Below, one piece after another: positions 12,490 through 23,459 of a DNA stretch of 64,000 nt. A model generated the notes under the pieces. That model did no database searches. It was not told the origin of the DNA and worked only from the letters and a program-made list of their open reading frames with translations. The position numbers and the translations under genes are program-made. Position 1 is the first letter of the stretch. The number at the start of each line of letters is the position of its first letter. The DNA is taken from contig NC_090180.1 in NCBI RefSeq assembly GCF_024679245.1, forward strand, positions 12,966,007 to 13,030,006, in the 5' to 3' direction. The DNA comes from Pseudorasbora parva. Taxonomy: Eukaryota > Chordata > Actinopteri > Cypriniformes > Gobionidae.

Positions 12490-12640
12490 CAATGGAGTTT
12501 GCAAGCCTATTCTGTGCTGATTGGCCAAATGGTCCAGTCTGTTGTGATTGGTCTGCCGCTTACAGCACTTTTTGGAAATGAAAGGCTCATTACCATAACT
12601 GTACTTCAGCTCCGGAGGCTTCCTAAAGTGTACAACAATT
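12490..12640 (-). repeat. Inverted copy of the 13562-13690 repeat segment
   Basis: The reverse complement contains AGGAAGCCTCCGGAGCTGAA ... GGTAATGAGCC ... CTGTAAGCGGCAGACCAATCAC ... GACTGGACCATTTGGCCAATCAG. The same order of words occurs on the + strand at 13562-13680. The two copies face each other across about 900 bp. Confidence 0.65.
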
Positions 12641-13161
12641 GTACACTGTAAAGACAGAAACGATGGCGTCAATTTTACCATATCAATCTGAGAGCGAGTC
12701 AGAAGATGAAACATTGCAAGAATTAGTTATTTAACCTGAACCCCCCATCGCAAGGACGACTTGAGGAGGACGCACATTTGAAAAAACGTAATCTTAATGA
12801 ATAAACTTCTAAATGATGGTACATTTAAAAAAAAAAATTTAACAGAAACACGTACCCCTTTTCCCCCTTTATATGCACTAAGAATAATGCGGACTCCACA
12901 TTCGTGATAAAATGTGTTGTTTTATGAAGAGATCAGTGTTGAATGTTTAATGGGAGTGATACGCTAGCATGATTACACAGGAGAAGACATACAAAAGACA
13001 CGGCGCTCCCATGCTGGATATTAACCACAGGGAGCTTCGCTTCAGTTGTCTGGCCCAGTGAGTGTCATGCCTTTCAATTCTCTTCAAGGACTCAAGGGTG
13101 GGAGATACATAGTCAGTGCATTTATTGGATTCTGCCATAGTCAGCATCATACAATACATAA

Positions 13162-13890
13162 TTGAAGTGCCCCTATTATGCTTGTTTGCATATTAACTTT
13201 CATGCAGTGTGTAATATAGCTGTTTGTCTGAGAAGTTAAAAGATCAAAGTGTATGACAAATAAAAGTTACTGTCTCCTAAAAGAAAGAGCATACCTACAT
13301 TACAATGTTAAAAATCTGAATAATGCCAGCTAGTCCATTGGCTGCTTGTGAACCACATCTACTTTTGCCTACCCTCAAACACTGTAGTGGTAGCTGAGGC
13401 CTGGAAGAGTTTGGATTGTGTTGTCAACATGTTGAAAAGACACTGGTGGTGGCACAGCACTGTTTTCAGTGCTGTAAAAAAACTTCACATGCACTTCAAA
13501 AGGACGAGGACTCGAACTGGAATTGATCGTTACTGTTCTTATCCCTGTATACAAAGCGCTGAGGAAGCCTCCAGAGCTGAAATTCAGATATGGTAATAGG
13601 CGTTTAGTTTCTAACACGCACTGTAAGCGGTAGACCGATTACAACAGACTGGGCCAACTGACCAATCAGAGCAGAGCAGAGCTGTCGGTAATGAGGGGTT
13701 TTGAGAGACTGAATCTTCAAATTAACCGTTTTCAGTCTCTTTGACAAGGGAGGTGAGGAGCAATGTACATTATCAAAATTTGTATGTGTTTCTTGATATT
13801 GAATGCATGTAATCCTTTTGTAGGTGAGATTTTTTACACGGTCAAAGACTTTGATTTCCATCAAAAGCCAATTTAAAAATAATAACAATA
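13162..13890 (+). mobile_element. Degenerate DNA transposon, GTGCCCCTATTATGC family
   Basis: Starts GAAGTGCCCCTATTATGCTT and shares several successive blocks with the element at 19136-20526: TGTAGTGTGTGATTTAGCTG-like sequence near the start, and GAGACTGAATCTTCAAATTAACCG ... CAATGTACATTATC ... CCTTTTGTAGG near the end. Its middle (AGGAAGCCTCCAGAGCTGAA onward) is the segment also found inverted at 12490-12640. The right terminus is not clear. No transposase frame. Confidence 0.55.
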
Positions 13891-15240
13891 AGTTGGACGT
13901 TTGATGGAGTAGCTATTTCTGTGGCAAAAAGAATCCTTCCAGTTTTGCACAAGAGTGTGAGAGGGGCCTATGTGACATCAACAAGGGCAGAATTTCCTTG
14001 TACGGGCACTTCTCCTGGATAGAAACATACACACGTCGACCAGAGCGAGAGAGCAAAAGCACACCCATCAATGTGCTTTGGCAAGCTTTAGGGAAGTCGT
14101 CGGCTGTGCTGCACAGGACACGACTTCACGAAATCAACAATGTCACCACATAAGTATCTTTTTGGTTGTCAGAGTAAGACAACACTGCTCAGATTCTCAA
14201 AGAACCCAGCGTTAAGGGGACAGTGGATGGAGTTTGTTTTTCTGGAGCATCAATGTTGAGCAAGTGTTTTTGTTTGTTCCCAGCATTTGGCCGACGATTG
14301 TTTTATAAACAAGGCCCAATTCAACTCTGGATAGCAGTCCCAACCTTAAAGGTTCATGGTGATGCATTGGAACCGCAGGCTGTGAGTAAAACTGCTTCAA
14401 ATGTCTGAGTATTGTTGGCACGTAGGTGACTCTTTAGCTCTGCCCGCATGATACACCTCCAGCCTCTTGGTTTTATTCGGAAAGACTTTAAGAACCTTTA
14501 AAATATCAAAACAGATGAATTGATTTAATCAACAGTCTACTCATTTGTGGCCTGTCAGTTAATAGGTCTATATAGAAAAATATATGAGGTATAGGCAATG
14601 TCTGGTAAGCAACTACAACTTCCTGTCTTACTAAAAATTGATTCAGAAAATGAGAAGATTGTGGTTATGATTCTTTAAATAGCAGCCATAACAATGCACA
14701 CATTTATTTAATTTCAGTTTAATCTGGTTAGGTTTTGTTTAATCTGATTACTTCCCATCCTGGTAAATCAATAAAGTGTAAATCTAAAAGGATTAACTCC
14801 AAATGTTGTAGTTGTATTTGAGGTGAGGGAGATGTGACACCGTTATACATTTTCCATTTAGGAGACGGTTTCAGGATTTTATAAGCACTCTAGCCAGGGT
14901 CAAAGCCATTAGTAAGCGTCTGAGATCTTTTTTCATGTCTCTTGCACTGTATATTTCAGATGTTGGCACCTTCTCTTCTGTAATAAGGGAACGTAATCAG
15001 ATTGCAGCTGTTGTTGTGAAGGCAGTTTTTTCTGGTTCACCACAGTGCTTAAGTGAAGTGCATAAAGGGCCAAACAGGTTCAGATAGGGGAAGAGGAATG
15101 ATGTACTAATAATGGATAACAACGTTAACAACTAGATGTTAAAGCTGGAATCTGAATTATCTGGAATGGCATTCCACATTACAAATTAATCAATTGAAAA
15201 GTTTGGGGTCAGTCAGATTTTTTTTTTTTTTAATTTTAAG
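13891..15240. other. Intergenic, no feature recognised
   Basis: Contains a short CG-containing stretch (13970-14130) and AT-rich sequence. No exon, transposon end or tandem repeat of note. The two overlapping opposite frames near 14212-14421 are the usual chance mirror pair. Confidence 0.35.
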
Positions 15241-15276
15241 ATTCTTGTTGTTCAACAAGGATGAATTTAAGCAGCA

Positions 15277-15900
15277 CTATATAATTTTTCCATCTGCTTG
15301 AGGGCACCTATTCCTAACAAAGGCGTAGTTTGATGACGCCAAGTTTGACCACAGCATCTTGGGACATGTGGTCTTCACCTCACAGCCAGTGGAAAAGAAT
15401 CGGGATAGGACTCTGGCAGAAATCATGTTGATGGATGCGGTTATTAACGTTACTGTAGTATGAAGCAGAGCATGACCGAGTGTTGTGGACCTGAGCAAGG
15501 CCGCTGGAGCAGTTGTTAAGGAGAAGAACAATGTTTGAGCAGCAGGACTTTTCTTATGACGGGACACAGTTCCCGGTGCTATTTCAATGCAGATTAACAC
15601 AGTTCTGTTTGTTAGGTACATTTAAGTGTGTTTAAAATGATGTTATGGCGTTACTCTGTGCGTTCGCTCGGCGGCTGCTGTGACACTTGTTCACACTGCT
15701 AAGAGTAAAGCGCTTCGGCTAAATAAAACCAGAAACCGAGTGTTACGCAGATATGACACAATTGACAGGCGACTCCCTCAGACACTATGCTGAAACGTCC
15801 CGGCTCCTTGGTTAAAAACTCAACTGAACAAAATTTATAACACTGGCCTAGTGGTTTTTGGATATTTTACTGCAAAAAATACTACATGTTGCACCTTTAA
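15277..15900 (+). repeat. Dispersed non-autonomous repeat, copy 1
   Basis: Contains AACAAAGGCGTAGTTTGATGACGCCAAGTTTGA ... AATCATGTTGATGGATGCGG ... GAGCAAGGCCGCTGGAGC and ends with ATGTTGCACCTTTAA, a typical AAAGGTGCAA-type end. A second copy of the same order lies at 37990-38590. The - strand frame at 15277-15621 exists in both copies but shows no recognisable protein, so it is treated as repeat sequence. Confidence 0.65.
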
Positions 15901-15904
15901 ATAG

Positions 15905-16110
15905 AACATGTTCAATGCTGTTCTTTGAAACTTTCTATTAACCAAAGTATCCAGGCGGAAAAATGATTGTGGTTTCCATAGATATTAAGCAGATGAACAA
16001 CTGTTTTAAACATTGACAATAATAAGAAATGTGTCTTCAAATCAGCATATTAGAATGATTTCTGGAGGATTGTGTGACACTGAAGACTGAATTATTCTGA
16101 ATTATAATTT
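15905..16110 (-). repeat. TGATCCTTCAGAAATCATT-family dispersed repeat
   Basis: The reverse complement carries CTTCAGTGTCACACAATCCT, CCAGAAATCATTCTAATATG and the poly-AT spacer typical of this family. The family recurs here at 18155, 30875, 31285, 31600, 34070 and 50055, which identifies it as dispersed even without a database. Confidence 0.65.
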
Positions 16111-18150
16111 TTTTCTTTGTTTAAATCAAGTACATCTCACTACTATAATGTCTGCAGATTTATGCTTAAACACACATATTTTTTCAATGGGGCTAAGAAA
16201 AAAGCAAGATTACTAGACAAAGATACAGCTGGAAAACGCTTGAGGCAATGTGGGGTTTTGGACAATATCAGCATAATTCTTTATTTTCTGCAAAACTTGC
16301 AAATACTATAAAGACCAGCAACGATATTACATACCGGATTAATGACAGATATAGTGATGCCTGGTTACTGCATTAAACATCTTCATATCCTCATCATTTA
16401 CTGACTGAATACCAATTTAGATTACCAATTGGAATACAGTTTAGATGGTTAACTAGTTTCAATGTTCCCATGCTTTTTGAAGGCGTTGCATTCTTAATCT
16501 TATCAAATGTGGAACATATTAATTCTGGGTTTTTATTTAAGGCTTTCTGCAAAAACATCAGAAGCTGCAAATGGCATGTGACCATACACCACAGACATTA
16601 TGCAACAGCCCAGAATGGAAGGTTATATGCAATGATCGTGTTAGTTAGTGAGCACAATGAACAAGTAATCCAATTTTCACTGCAGTTAAGCACTATTGCA
16701 TATAACAACGCTCCTGAACTAAAATAACCATATGGTTAGAAACCAAAAGGATGAAAGAATTCAGAAAGCTACGGTCTTAAAATGAGGACAGGACTACATT
16801 CTTCATCAACATCCGCCTTATCAGATATAATGAGTGCATTTGCATATAACCTTTATCTCAATATGTAGCATGTTGATGGAGCCACAGTTGCTGCAAAATT
16901 ATAATAAAGATAAAGAGAAGGCGATTGGAGACGTAGTGAAGAGTAGAAATGAAGATTGTAGGGTTCAGTACATTGCTTATTTATCAGTGTAAACAAAGTC
17001 AGAGGGGGAACAAACCACCTGAATTTGAACAGGCATGACGCTTCTGAGCAAGTATAATGAGAGAGACCATTGGTAAAAAACAGATAAATAAAAAAATCAG
17101 TTTTTTCGCTCCGTACTGAGATTGATGCCACTGGTTCAGGAGGATACTTGGTGAGAGGAGACATCTGGGGTTGTATTTAACGATGATTCATCACGAAGAG
17201 AGTTTGATGGACACGGCATCATTAATGCATAATGCAGAGCGCTTAGGTCACTCAGTCATCAAATATTCAGCAGTTAACACAAGCACTTAGAAGTGAGTGT
17301 CACGAAAACATGCATTATGTTCCAATTTAACTTTTGTGTTATCTGAAGACTGAATATGAATATTTGTTCGGATATGTATACACTTGAGGGCAAAATCACA
17401 CAGAAAGCCAAACTGCCCAGATCAAACTTCGATTCAAATCATCAAGCGACGCCAGAGTTATGAGCCTCAGCTCTCCTGAAACACATTTGAAAATGATTGA
17501 TCGAGCAACTGAAGGTCTGCTGTCTTACTGCAAAGGCATACAGGAGAGACCAGGACTAGATGTCACACAGGGATGTTGTTGCTTGTCTCTAGCAAAACAT
17601 ATTTTTTTCTTATTTTGAGTCAAAAGTACACAAACATGTTTTCACTGTAGCAGTGGTTTTGCAGGATGGTATCAAACATCAAATACAAATCTATATAATG
17701 AAGATAGATTTTAGGTGTTTATGTGTTCACAGGACATAATATTTTTTTTATTAATGTCAGATGGGGAAAAGTAGCGTTTTAACGTAAAATATTGCAAAAT
17801 TTGTAGGACAAAAATACAGACAGTACATTGTGTTTAACATTTGTTTGTGTTTCATAATTGTATGCATTACGGATTAAATTTAGCTGAAAATCCATACATG
17901 CTGTTCAAATAGCACATTGTGTGACAACTTATAGTAACGTTTAGTAATATCGTATAGTGCAAGTCAAGATTTTAAAGTTACTACATTATATTTGTTTCTA
18001 GAATCTACCATTCATTAACAAAGGTTACCAAGTGCTGTAAAATATGTTGCTTGTAGTTAATTTATGTTAGTTAATAGTTATAAATTAACTAATGTTAAGA
18101 AATGTGACCTTATTGAAACTGTTAACCATCTGGGTTAAATCTTTGATTTG
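16111..18150. other. Intergenic, mainly unrecognised sequence
   Basis: No terminal repeats, splice-bounded exon or domain found. The frame at 16853-17164 (-) is long for chance but has no start context or motif I recognise. The 16820-17560 stretch looks single-copy and could hold regulatory sequence. Confidence 0.3.
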
Positions 18151-18154
18151 ATTT

Positions 18155-18470
18155 ATTAAAGAATCCTGAAAAAAATACACAACTGTTTTCAACATTAATA
18201 ATAATAAATGGGCATATGTATAAAACAAATAATCATCTGAAGGATCATGTGACACTGAAGACAGGAGTAGTATGATGCTGCAAATTTAGCTTTGACATCA
18301 CAGGAATAAATTCAACTTTACCATGAATTCACATAGAAAACTTTTTTTTTTTCATTGTAAAAATATTTCAAAATATTGATGTTTTTACTATTTTGGATCA
18401 AATAAATCCAGCCTTGGTGAGCAGAAGAGACTCTCTTTTTTTACATACAGATCTAAAACTTTTGGACGGT
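18155..18470 (-). repeat. TGATCCTTCAGAAATCATT-family dispersed repeat
   Basis: A longer copy in - orientation: its reverse complement includes TTGATCCAAAATAGTAAAAA, CTTCAGTGTCACATGATCCT and TGTTGAAAACAGTTGTG. The family ends with a short AT-rich region resembling the flanks of the other copies. Confidence 0.6.
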
Positions 18471-19135
18471 ATGTTTAATGTCTTTATGCAAAGAAAATGT
18501 ATAGTAAGATTACTTCTTTTAAATTAAAAGCAAGTTTGTGAATAAGCTACAAACAATACATTCAATCATCATGTCTCCTCACTCTTTAGTTGCCTCTGTC
18601 ACATTCCTCCTTGATATTCAGCAGAGGAGTTTTTGACACCTCAGCTGTGATAATAACCTCACCACAGCATTATTCATGATGATCCACACCCTCCCCCATA
18701 CAGCCATTCTGACAATAAGTGTCAACAATGCCTATATTGTTGACTATATTGAGTGATCAAAATGGTTTTCACATGGTTTGGAAGAAGGCAACAACATCCA
18801 GTTTTGAAAAGCCTTATGATTTTTGTTTTAAAGTATACATTTTGAAAACTTTTTTTTGAAAAGTTAAAAAATAAAATAAAGCTTTTTTTGAAAAACAAAA
18901 GTATGTTATATGGTGATTTAACATTTAATTTTTTTCAAAAACTATGCATAAACATTATTTTCTCAAAATCACAAACATTTATGTACATGTTGCTGACATA
19001 TTACTGTAGCCCTGTTTGTGCCGGATACAGTGTAATCAGACTTTAGCCAGTTATATGCATTAAAGCAACTGAAAAAACACAAATGTCCGCGCATGTCAAA
19101 CTTCTTCAGGGCCACAAAATATTCCAGAGGGTTAA

Positions 19136-20526
19136 AGCACCCCTATTGTGCTTTTTTCAAATAAATTTAATGTAGTGTGTGATTTAGCTGATTGTGAATG
19201 CAAAATGTCTGCAACATTTTAAAGATCATTGACTGCCTCCAGAACAACACTAGAAAGACCGTTCCAGAGTTAGGGACATAAATAGGAAAATGATCTACCG
19301 TTTGCAGTCCATTTTGATATTCTAGGTATTATCCACTAGCCAGAATTTTGAGATCATAATAGACGTGAAGGACTATGATGTGTTAAGAGCTCGCTCGAGT
19401 GCTGAGGTGCTAAAACATTTCAGAGCTTTTTATTAGCAAAATATTTATGCAGTGTTGACAGAACCGGGCTAGGCAAGTACTTTAGGGTCTAATTCTCACT
19501 ATTAACTAGTTGCTTATTAGCGTATTACATGGATATTGGCTGCTTTTTTGTATTTATAAGGCCTATATTAATGCCTTTTTCTGCATGACCATATTCTACA
19601 TCGCTTAATACCACCACCTAAACTTAAGAACCTATTTAACCATAAAATGTTTCCATATCTTGTCTAGATTTCCTCCCCTGTATTGCTGCTGTGTACTGTA
19701 ATGAGTTTCATGCTCAAGCCTAGTCAAGCCAAGTCTTTGTTTTGTATCTGTTCATGTTAGATTTAATAAACTGCACATGGGTTCAGCTGTGACTTGCCTA
19801 CAGTGGATTATTACAGCCACCCTGTAGAGCATTACAATAATCTATCAGTCATGAATGCACAAACAAACTTATTTGCATTTGTCATTAGAGCATGTCGTAA
19901 TTTAGATATATTTTAAGATTGAAAAATATGTTTTTTAGAAATGTGGCTTTCAAATGAATAATTGGTATCAAAGAGCACACCCAGGTTCCTAACTGGCGAC
20001 GAAGACAGTCATCAAGTGTTAGAGAATATTCTAGGTTATTTTGTGAGGAAGTGTTTGGTCCGATAATTAAAAACACAGTTTTTACCTTATTTAGTATAAG
20101 GAAATTATTAATCATGCAATTGCTTATATCAATTATTCCTTTAGTTTTGTGAATTGATATATTTTAGCAGGCAGCGAAAAATTATAGAGCTGAGTATCAT
20201 TAGCGTAGAAGTGAAAACTAGCGCCATGCTTCTTAATGATGTTTTCCAAGAGTAGCATGTACAGGGGGAAAAGCAACGGTCGTAGTACTGAGCCTTGCGG
20301 TACTCCATATTGAACTTTTGATTGATAAACTAGGCTGGTGGTAAGGAGAGGTTTTGCGAGACTCAATCTTTAAACTAACTGTTTTCATACTCTTTGAGAA
20401 ATGAGGTGATGTGCAATGTACATAATGAAAATATAGAAGTGTTGTTCAACCTTTGAAGCATGTAAATCTATTGTAGGAGACCTCGAAAACAAAATTAAGA
20501 GCCCTAAAAATAGCATAACAGGCACT
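19136..20526. mobile_element. TTAA-flanked DNA transposon interrupted by a LINE fragment
   Basis: The left end AGCACCCCTATTGTGC and the right end GCATAACAGGCACTT are imperfect inverted copies, each beside TTAA (19132-19135 and 20527-20530). The first about 90 bp and last about 170 bp match blocks of the repeat at 13162-13890, while the middle (about 19230-20350) is unrelated and includes an L2-like reverse transcriptase fragment. The simplest reading is a LINE inserted into an older DNA element. Confidence 0.6.
19885..20366 (-). pseudogene. L2-like LINE reverse transcriptase fragment
   Basis: Read on the - strand, 20366-20133 encodes the late palm of a LINE reverse transcriptase: [16 protein letters not shown] followed by [11 protein letters not shown]. 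After a frame change, 20115-19885 encodes the next conserved stretch (NNFLILNKVKTVFLIIGP and later GTWVCSL). The usual catalytic YADD is YAND here, so one active-site Asp is lost. With the frameshift and the missing 5' part, this is a dead 5'-truncated copy. L2/CR1-like is the likely clade. Confidence 0.75.
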
Positions 20527-20530
20527 TTAA

Positions 20531-21424
20531 ATGGAAAAATATATGTACATTTTAGATATGTTTTAGATAATAATATAATTTAAATATTTATTCTTTCATG
20601 AGGTGACTGAGGTGGATAAGGGCTGTATATTTTATTGCTGTTTCTATGTGCCATTGTGTCTCTACACAGTTTGGAGGCGGCCCTCAGACTTCATGTGACA
20701 GCCTTAAACCTGCTATTTAAAAACACCTTCACTAATAATCACTAATTGGCCGCCAAACAGCTTAGCCAATCATAAGCATGCTTGCTTGCTTATGAAATCC
20801 ATTTAGCATATTCAGAGTCTTTTAGTGTCTCCAACCCAGAATCTCTTTAGACGGTGCACTGCAACCACCCTCTGATATGCTATCATGGCATATCATAGCA
20901 CTGGTTTGTATTTAAAACAGTAGCTCAATGGCATAAGAAGCATCTCCAGACTTAAATTGCAAATCACCTCCCCCAATCCCACCCCCACTAGCCCTCTGGA
21001 ACAAATTATTTATGTATCACACCAACAGAGACTATAAATAATATATTGTGCCCCAGATCCCTGTGTCTGGAATGAAAGCATTTATCCTCTTTTGAAAACA
21101 TGTAGTGGTATCAGAGCACAAGGAGGACTGTCTGCAAGTGCAACAGGGGTTGAATCATATGGAAAAAGCTACAACATACACATAACTTAAACAAAGGTGT
21201 GTCTAAATAGCTGTGTTTGGAGTGAGGAAGAGGCCTGGAGGAAATATCAGGGTGTTAAAAAAGAAGCGTGAAGACAGAATCAATAAAACCAGATGGCGTG
21301 AAATGACACTTTCTTGATGGCGGGACATCCTGTCAAGTTCTGCTTGACAGTGTGCAATAGAGGAAGAGTTGGAGTTTTATGTTTACACTTTCTTAATAAA
21401 TGGAATACTAACTTAATAGCAAAC
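20531..21424. other. Intergenic, no feature recognised
   Basis: AT-rich DNA with no recognised transposon ends. The 20640-20900 part is of mixed composition. No coding sequence is supported. Confidence 0.3.
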
Positions 21425-21428
21425 TTAA

Positions 21429-22724
21429 AGGCACAATATGTAATGTTTCAGCATTAAAAATATAAAAGATCACTATATCTGTTATATATTTTTTAAAGTT
21501 GTGTGTTTACATTATCCCGACAGTTCCAATTAACTTCTAAATCCAGAGAAATTAATATTTTAATTCGAAGACACGGACCGTGTCTTTATTTCCGTTATGT
21601 CGCCCGTCTTTCACGTCATATCCACGTTTGCGTTTTGCTTCCTGCTGAACTCGGCGGAACTGCCAAACTCAAAGAGGAACACTGACAGTATAAGGGGAAC
21701 ACCCGTATAAAAAAGTCTGTATGATAATGGATCATGACTACTCTTTGTCTGTACGTTTTGCCAGCTCATCAAAGCGCAAACGTACGGGTGAAAAAAATGA
21801 CCCGAGAAGATTTTGGGACAGTAGAAGAAGCAAGAGACGTGTAAACCTTGGAGAAGCCTTTGAAAGATGGCGAAATCTTCGTGACAAGCTCGGACTGCTG
21901 AGAGATGCTGATCTCGCTTGCGTTTTAATAAACAGGTCATTTAAGTAACCATTCAGCTAACATAATCATATAATCATAACGTTAGCTTCATAAGGTAATA
22001 TGCCATTATCTTTGTCAATTAATATAAGGTGACCGTCACTTTTATCATATGTTAATACTAGCTACATATAATATTGATTTAATAATGATCTACTTATTCA
22101 TATATCTCTGAGTTCCAAAATAAATGTTTATTAGAATGATTGATGAACGTGGGGAGCGACACAGCGCGTGTTCCAATGAACAACGTATTGCAGGTGCTGG
22201 TTCTCTCATTTACTATGTTTTATGTTGGTAATGATAAACTTAATTGAAATGTATTTCCTTATTGAACAGTTGATATACAGAATGTTCGACAATCGCGGAT
22301 GCCATGTCAACATATTTATAATTTGAGTAACTCAAATTATGATGCGCGGTTAATATGTCAACATAGCCTACCAACTTATAGGTATGTTGACATAGCGACC
22401 GCCCGCACAACATTCTGTCTCACACATTAGCTAACGTTACTGATAAATTTGTTAATTAACGGTAGCTCGCTGCTATTTCATTAAATTGACATTACATAAC
22501 GTGAAAAGCCGTAACTAAACTTAACAATAATAGAGATGTAATATAACAATTACCTTGTCAGTGAACATGTTTTCTGCTGGAGATGCCAGATTCGCTGGTT
22601 GACAGTGGCAATAATGACAACAACTCCCATGGGCCCACGCACTTTCCCGACGTCATCAAAGTACGTCTGTTGTTATTATTTTGAATGAGTGACCCCTAGT
22701 GGCCAAAAGTTGCATACTGCGCGT
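21429..22724 (+). mobile_element. TTAA-flanked DNA element carrying a small ORF
   Basis: Flanked by TTAA at 21425-21428 and 22725-22728. The left end AGGCACAATATGTAATGTTT and the right end (complement of AAACGCGCAGTATGCAAC) are imperfect inverted termini. The element includes the 75-residue frame at 21721-21948. About 1.3 kb; no DDE transposase seen. Confidence 0.55.
21721..21948 (+). CDS. Small basic ORF inside the TTAA element
   Basis: A 75-residue frame, strongly basic in its first half (SSKRKRTGEKNDPRRF, then SRRSKRRVNLGEAFERW) with a predicted amphipathic helix RWRNLRDKLGLLRDADLACV. The charge and the R-x-W-x-x-L-R-D pattern look like a small DNA-binding or nuclear-targeting segment, and I have the impression that similar segments occur in other fish transposon-borne frames. 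Function is unknown. It is not a host gene by context, since it sits between the TTAA ends. It could be the remnant of an accessory protein or the first exon of a longer one. Confidence 0.35.
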   Translation: MIMDHDYSLSVRFASSSKRKRTGEKNDPRRFWDSRRSKRRVNLGEAFERWRNLRDKLGLLRDADLACVLINRSFK

Positions 22725-22802
22725 TTAATAAGATAGAAAAATCTTTAATACATTTTTTTTCATGTTTTCACCATTTTAGTTGTTTAAATAATATTAATGA
22801 AT

Positions 22803-22990
22803 TAATAATAATAATAATAATTCTTTCCATTTATATAGCGCTTTTCTAGACACCCAAAGCGCTTTACATATAAGGGGGAATCTCCTCAACCACCACCAAT
22901 GTGCAGCATCCACCTGGATGATGCGACGGCAGCCATATTGCGCCAGAACGCTCACCACACACCAGCTGAATTAATAATAATAATAATGCT
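22803..22990 (+). repeat. SINE/LINE-tail repeat with (AAT)n target duplication
   Basis: The body TATATAGCGCTTTTCTAGAC ... AAAGCGCTTTACATATAAGG ... GATGATGCGACGGCAGCCAT ... CACACACCAGCTGAATT is a dispersed fish retroposon tail. The sequence GAATTAATAATAATAATAAT stands on both sides (22798 and 22967), which fits a target-site duplication of a retroposed copy. Confidence 0.65.
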
Positions 22991-23064
22991 TACTGTTCAA
23001 ACTGGTTAATTTTATTCAAACTAATACATTTATTTGTCTTGATAACCGTTTTACCATTGCCTAT

Positions 23065-23459
23065 ACACTGTAAAACAATTTTTTTTAAATATAAGTTACC
23101 GGTTGCCTTAAAATTTCGAGTTCATTGAAATAAAAAAATTGAGTTTATACATTGACCCTTTTTGAGAATCAACAAACTTTATTCAGATATTATTAAAAGA
23201 TTTGGTAAGCCTATTGGGTAATTGTGTATGTTTTATTTGTGATGACGCAGTGCTATTTTTATGATTTATCTAAATTTTTATGTGGTTCAGATACAATAAT
23301 ATTTTGAGTTTCTGTTTATTAAACCAATTTCCTTCATTGTATCAACTCAATTTTTATAATTTCAATGAACTCAAAATTATTTTATTATTTTAATAAAATT
23401 TAAGCCAACCAGGTTACTTACTTTTTTAAGTTAAACCAACAATATTGTTTTACGGTGTG
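23065..23459. mobile_element. Foldback MITE with ACACTGTAAAACA ends
   Basis: The left ACACTGTAAAACAATTTTTT is mirrored by the right TTGTTTTACGGTGTG. Further in, GAGTTCATTGAAATAAAAAAATTGAGT faces ACTCAATTTTTATAATTTCAATGAACTC, so about 395 bp can fold on itself. No coding sequence. Confidence 0.75.

Noticed and set aside
15277..15621. 114-residue - strand frame, also partly present at 38015-38227
   Set aside because: Shared only because both are copies of one dispersed repeat; no protein family recognised and the second copy is interrupted.
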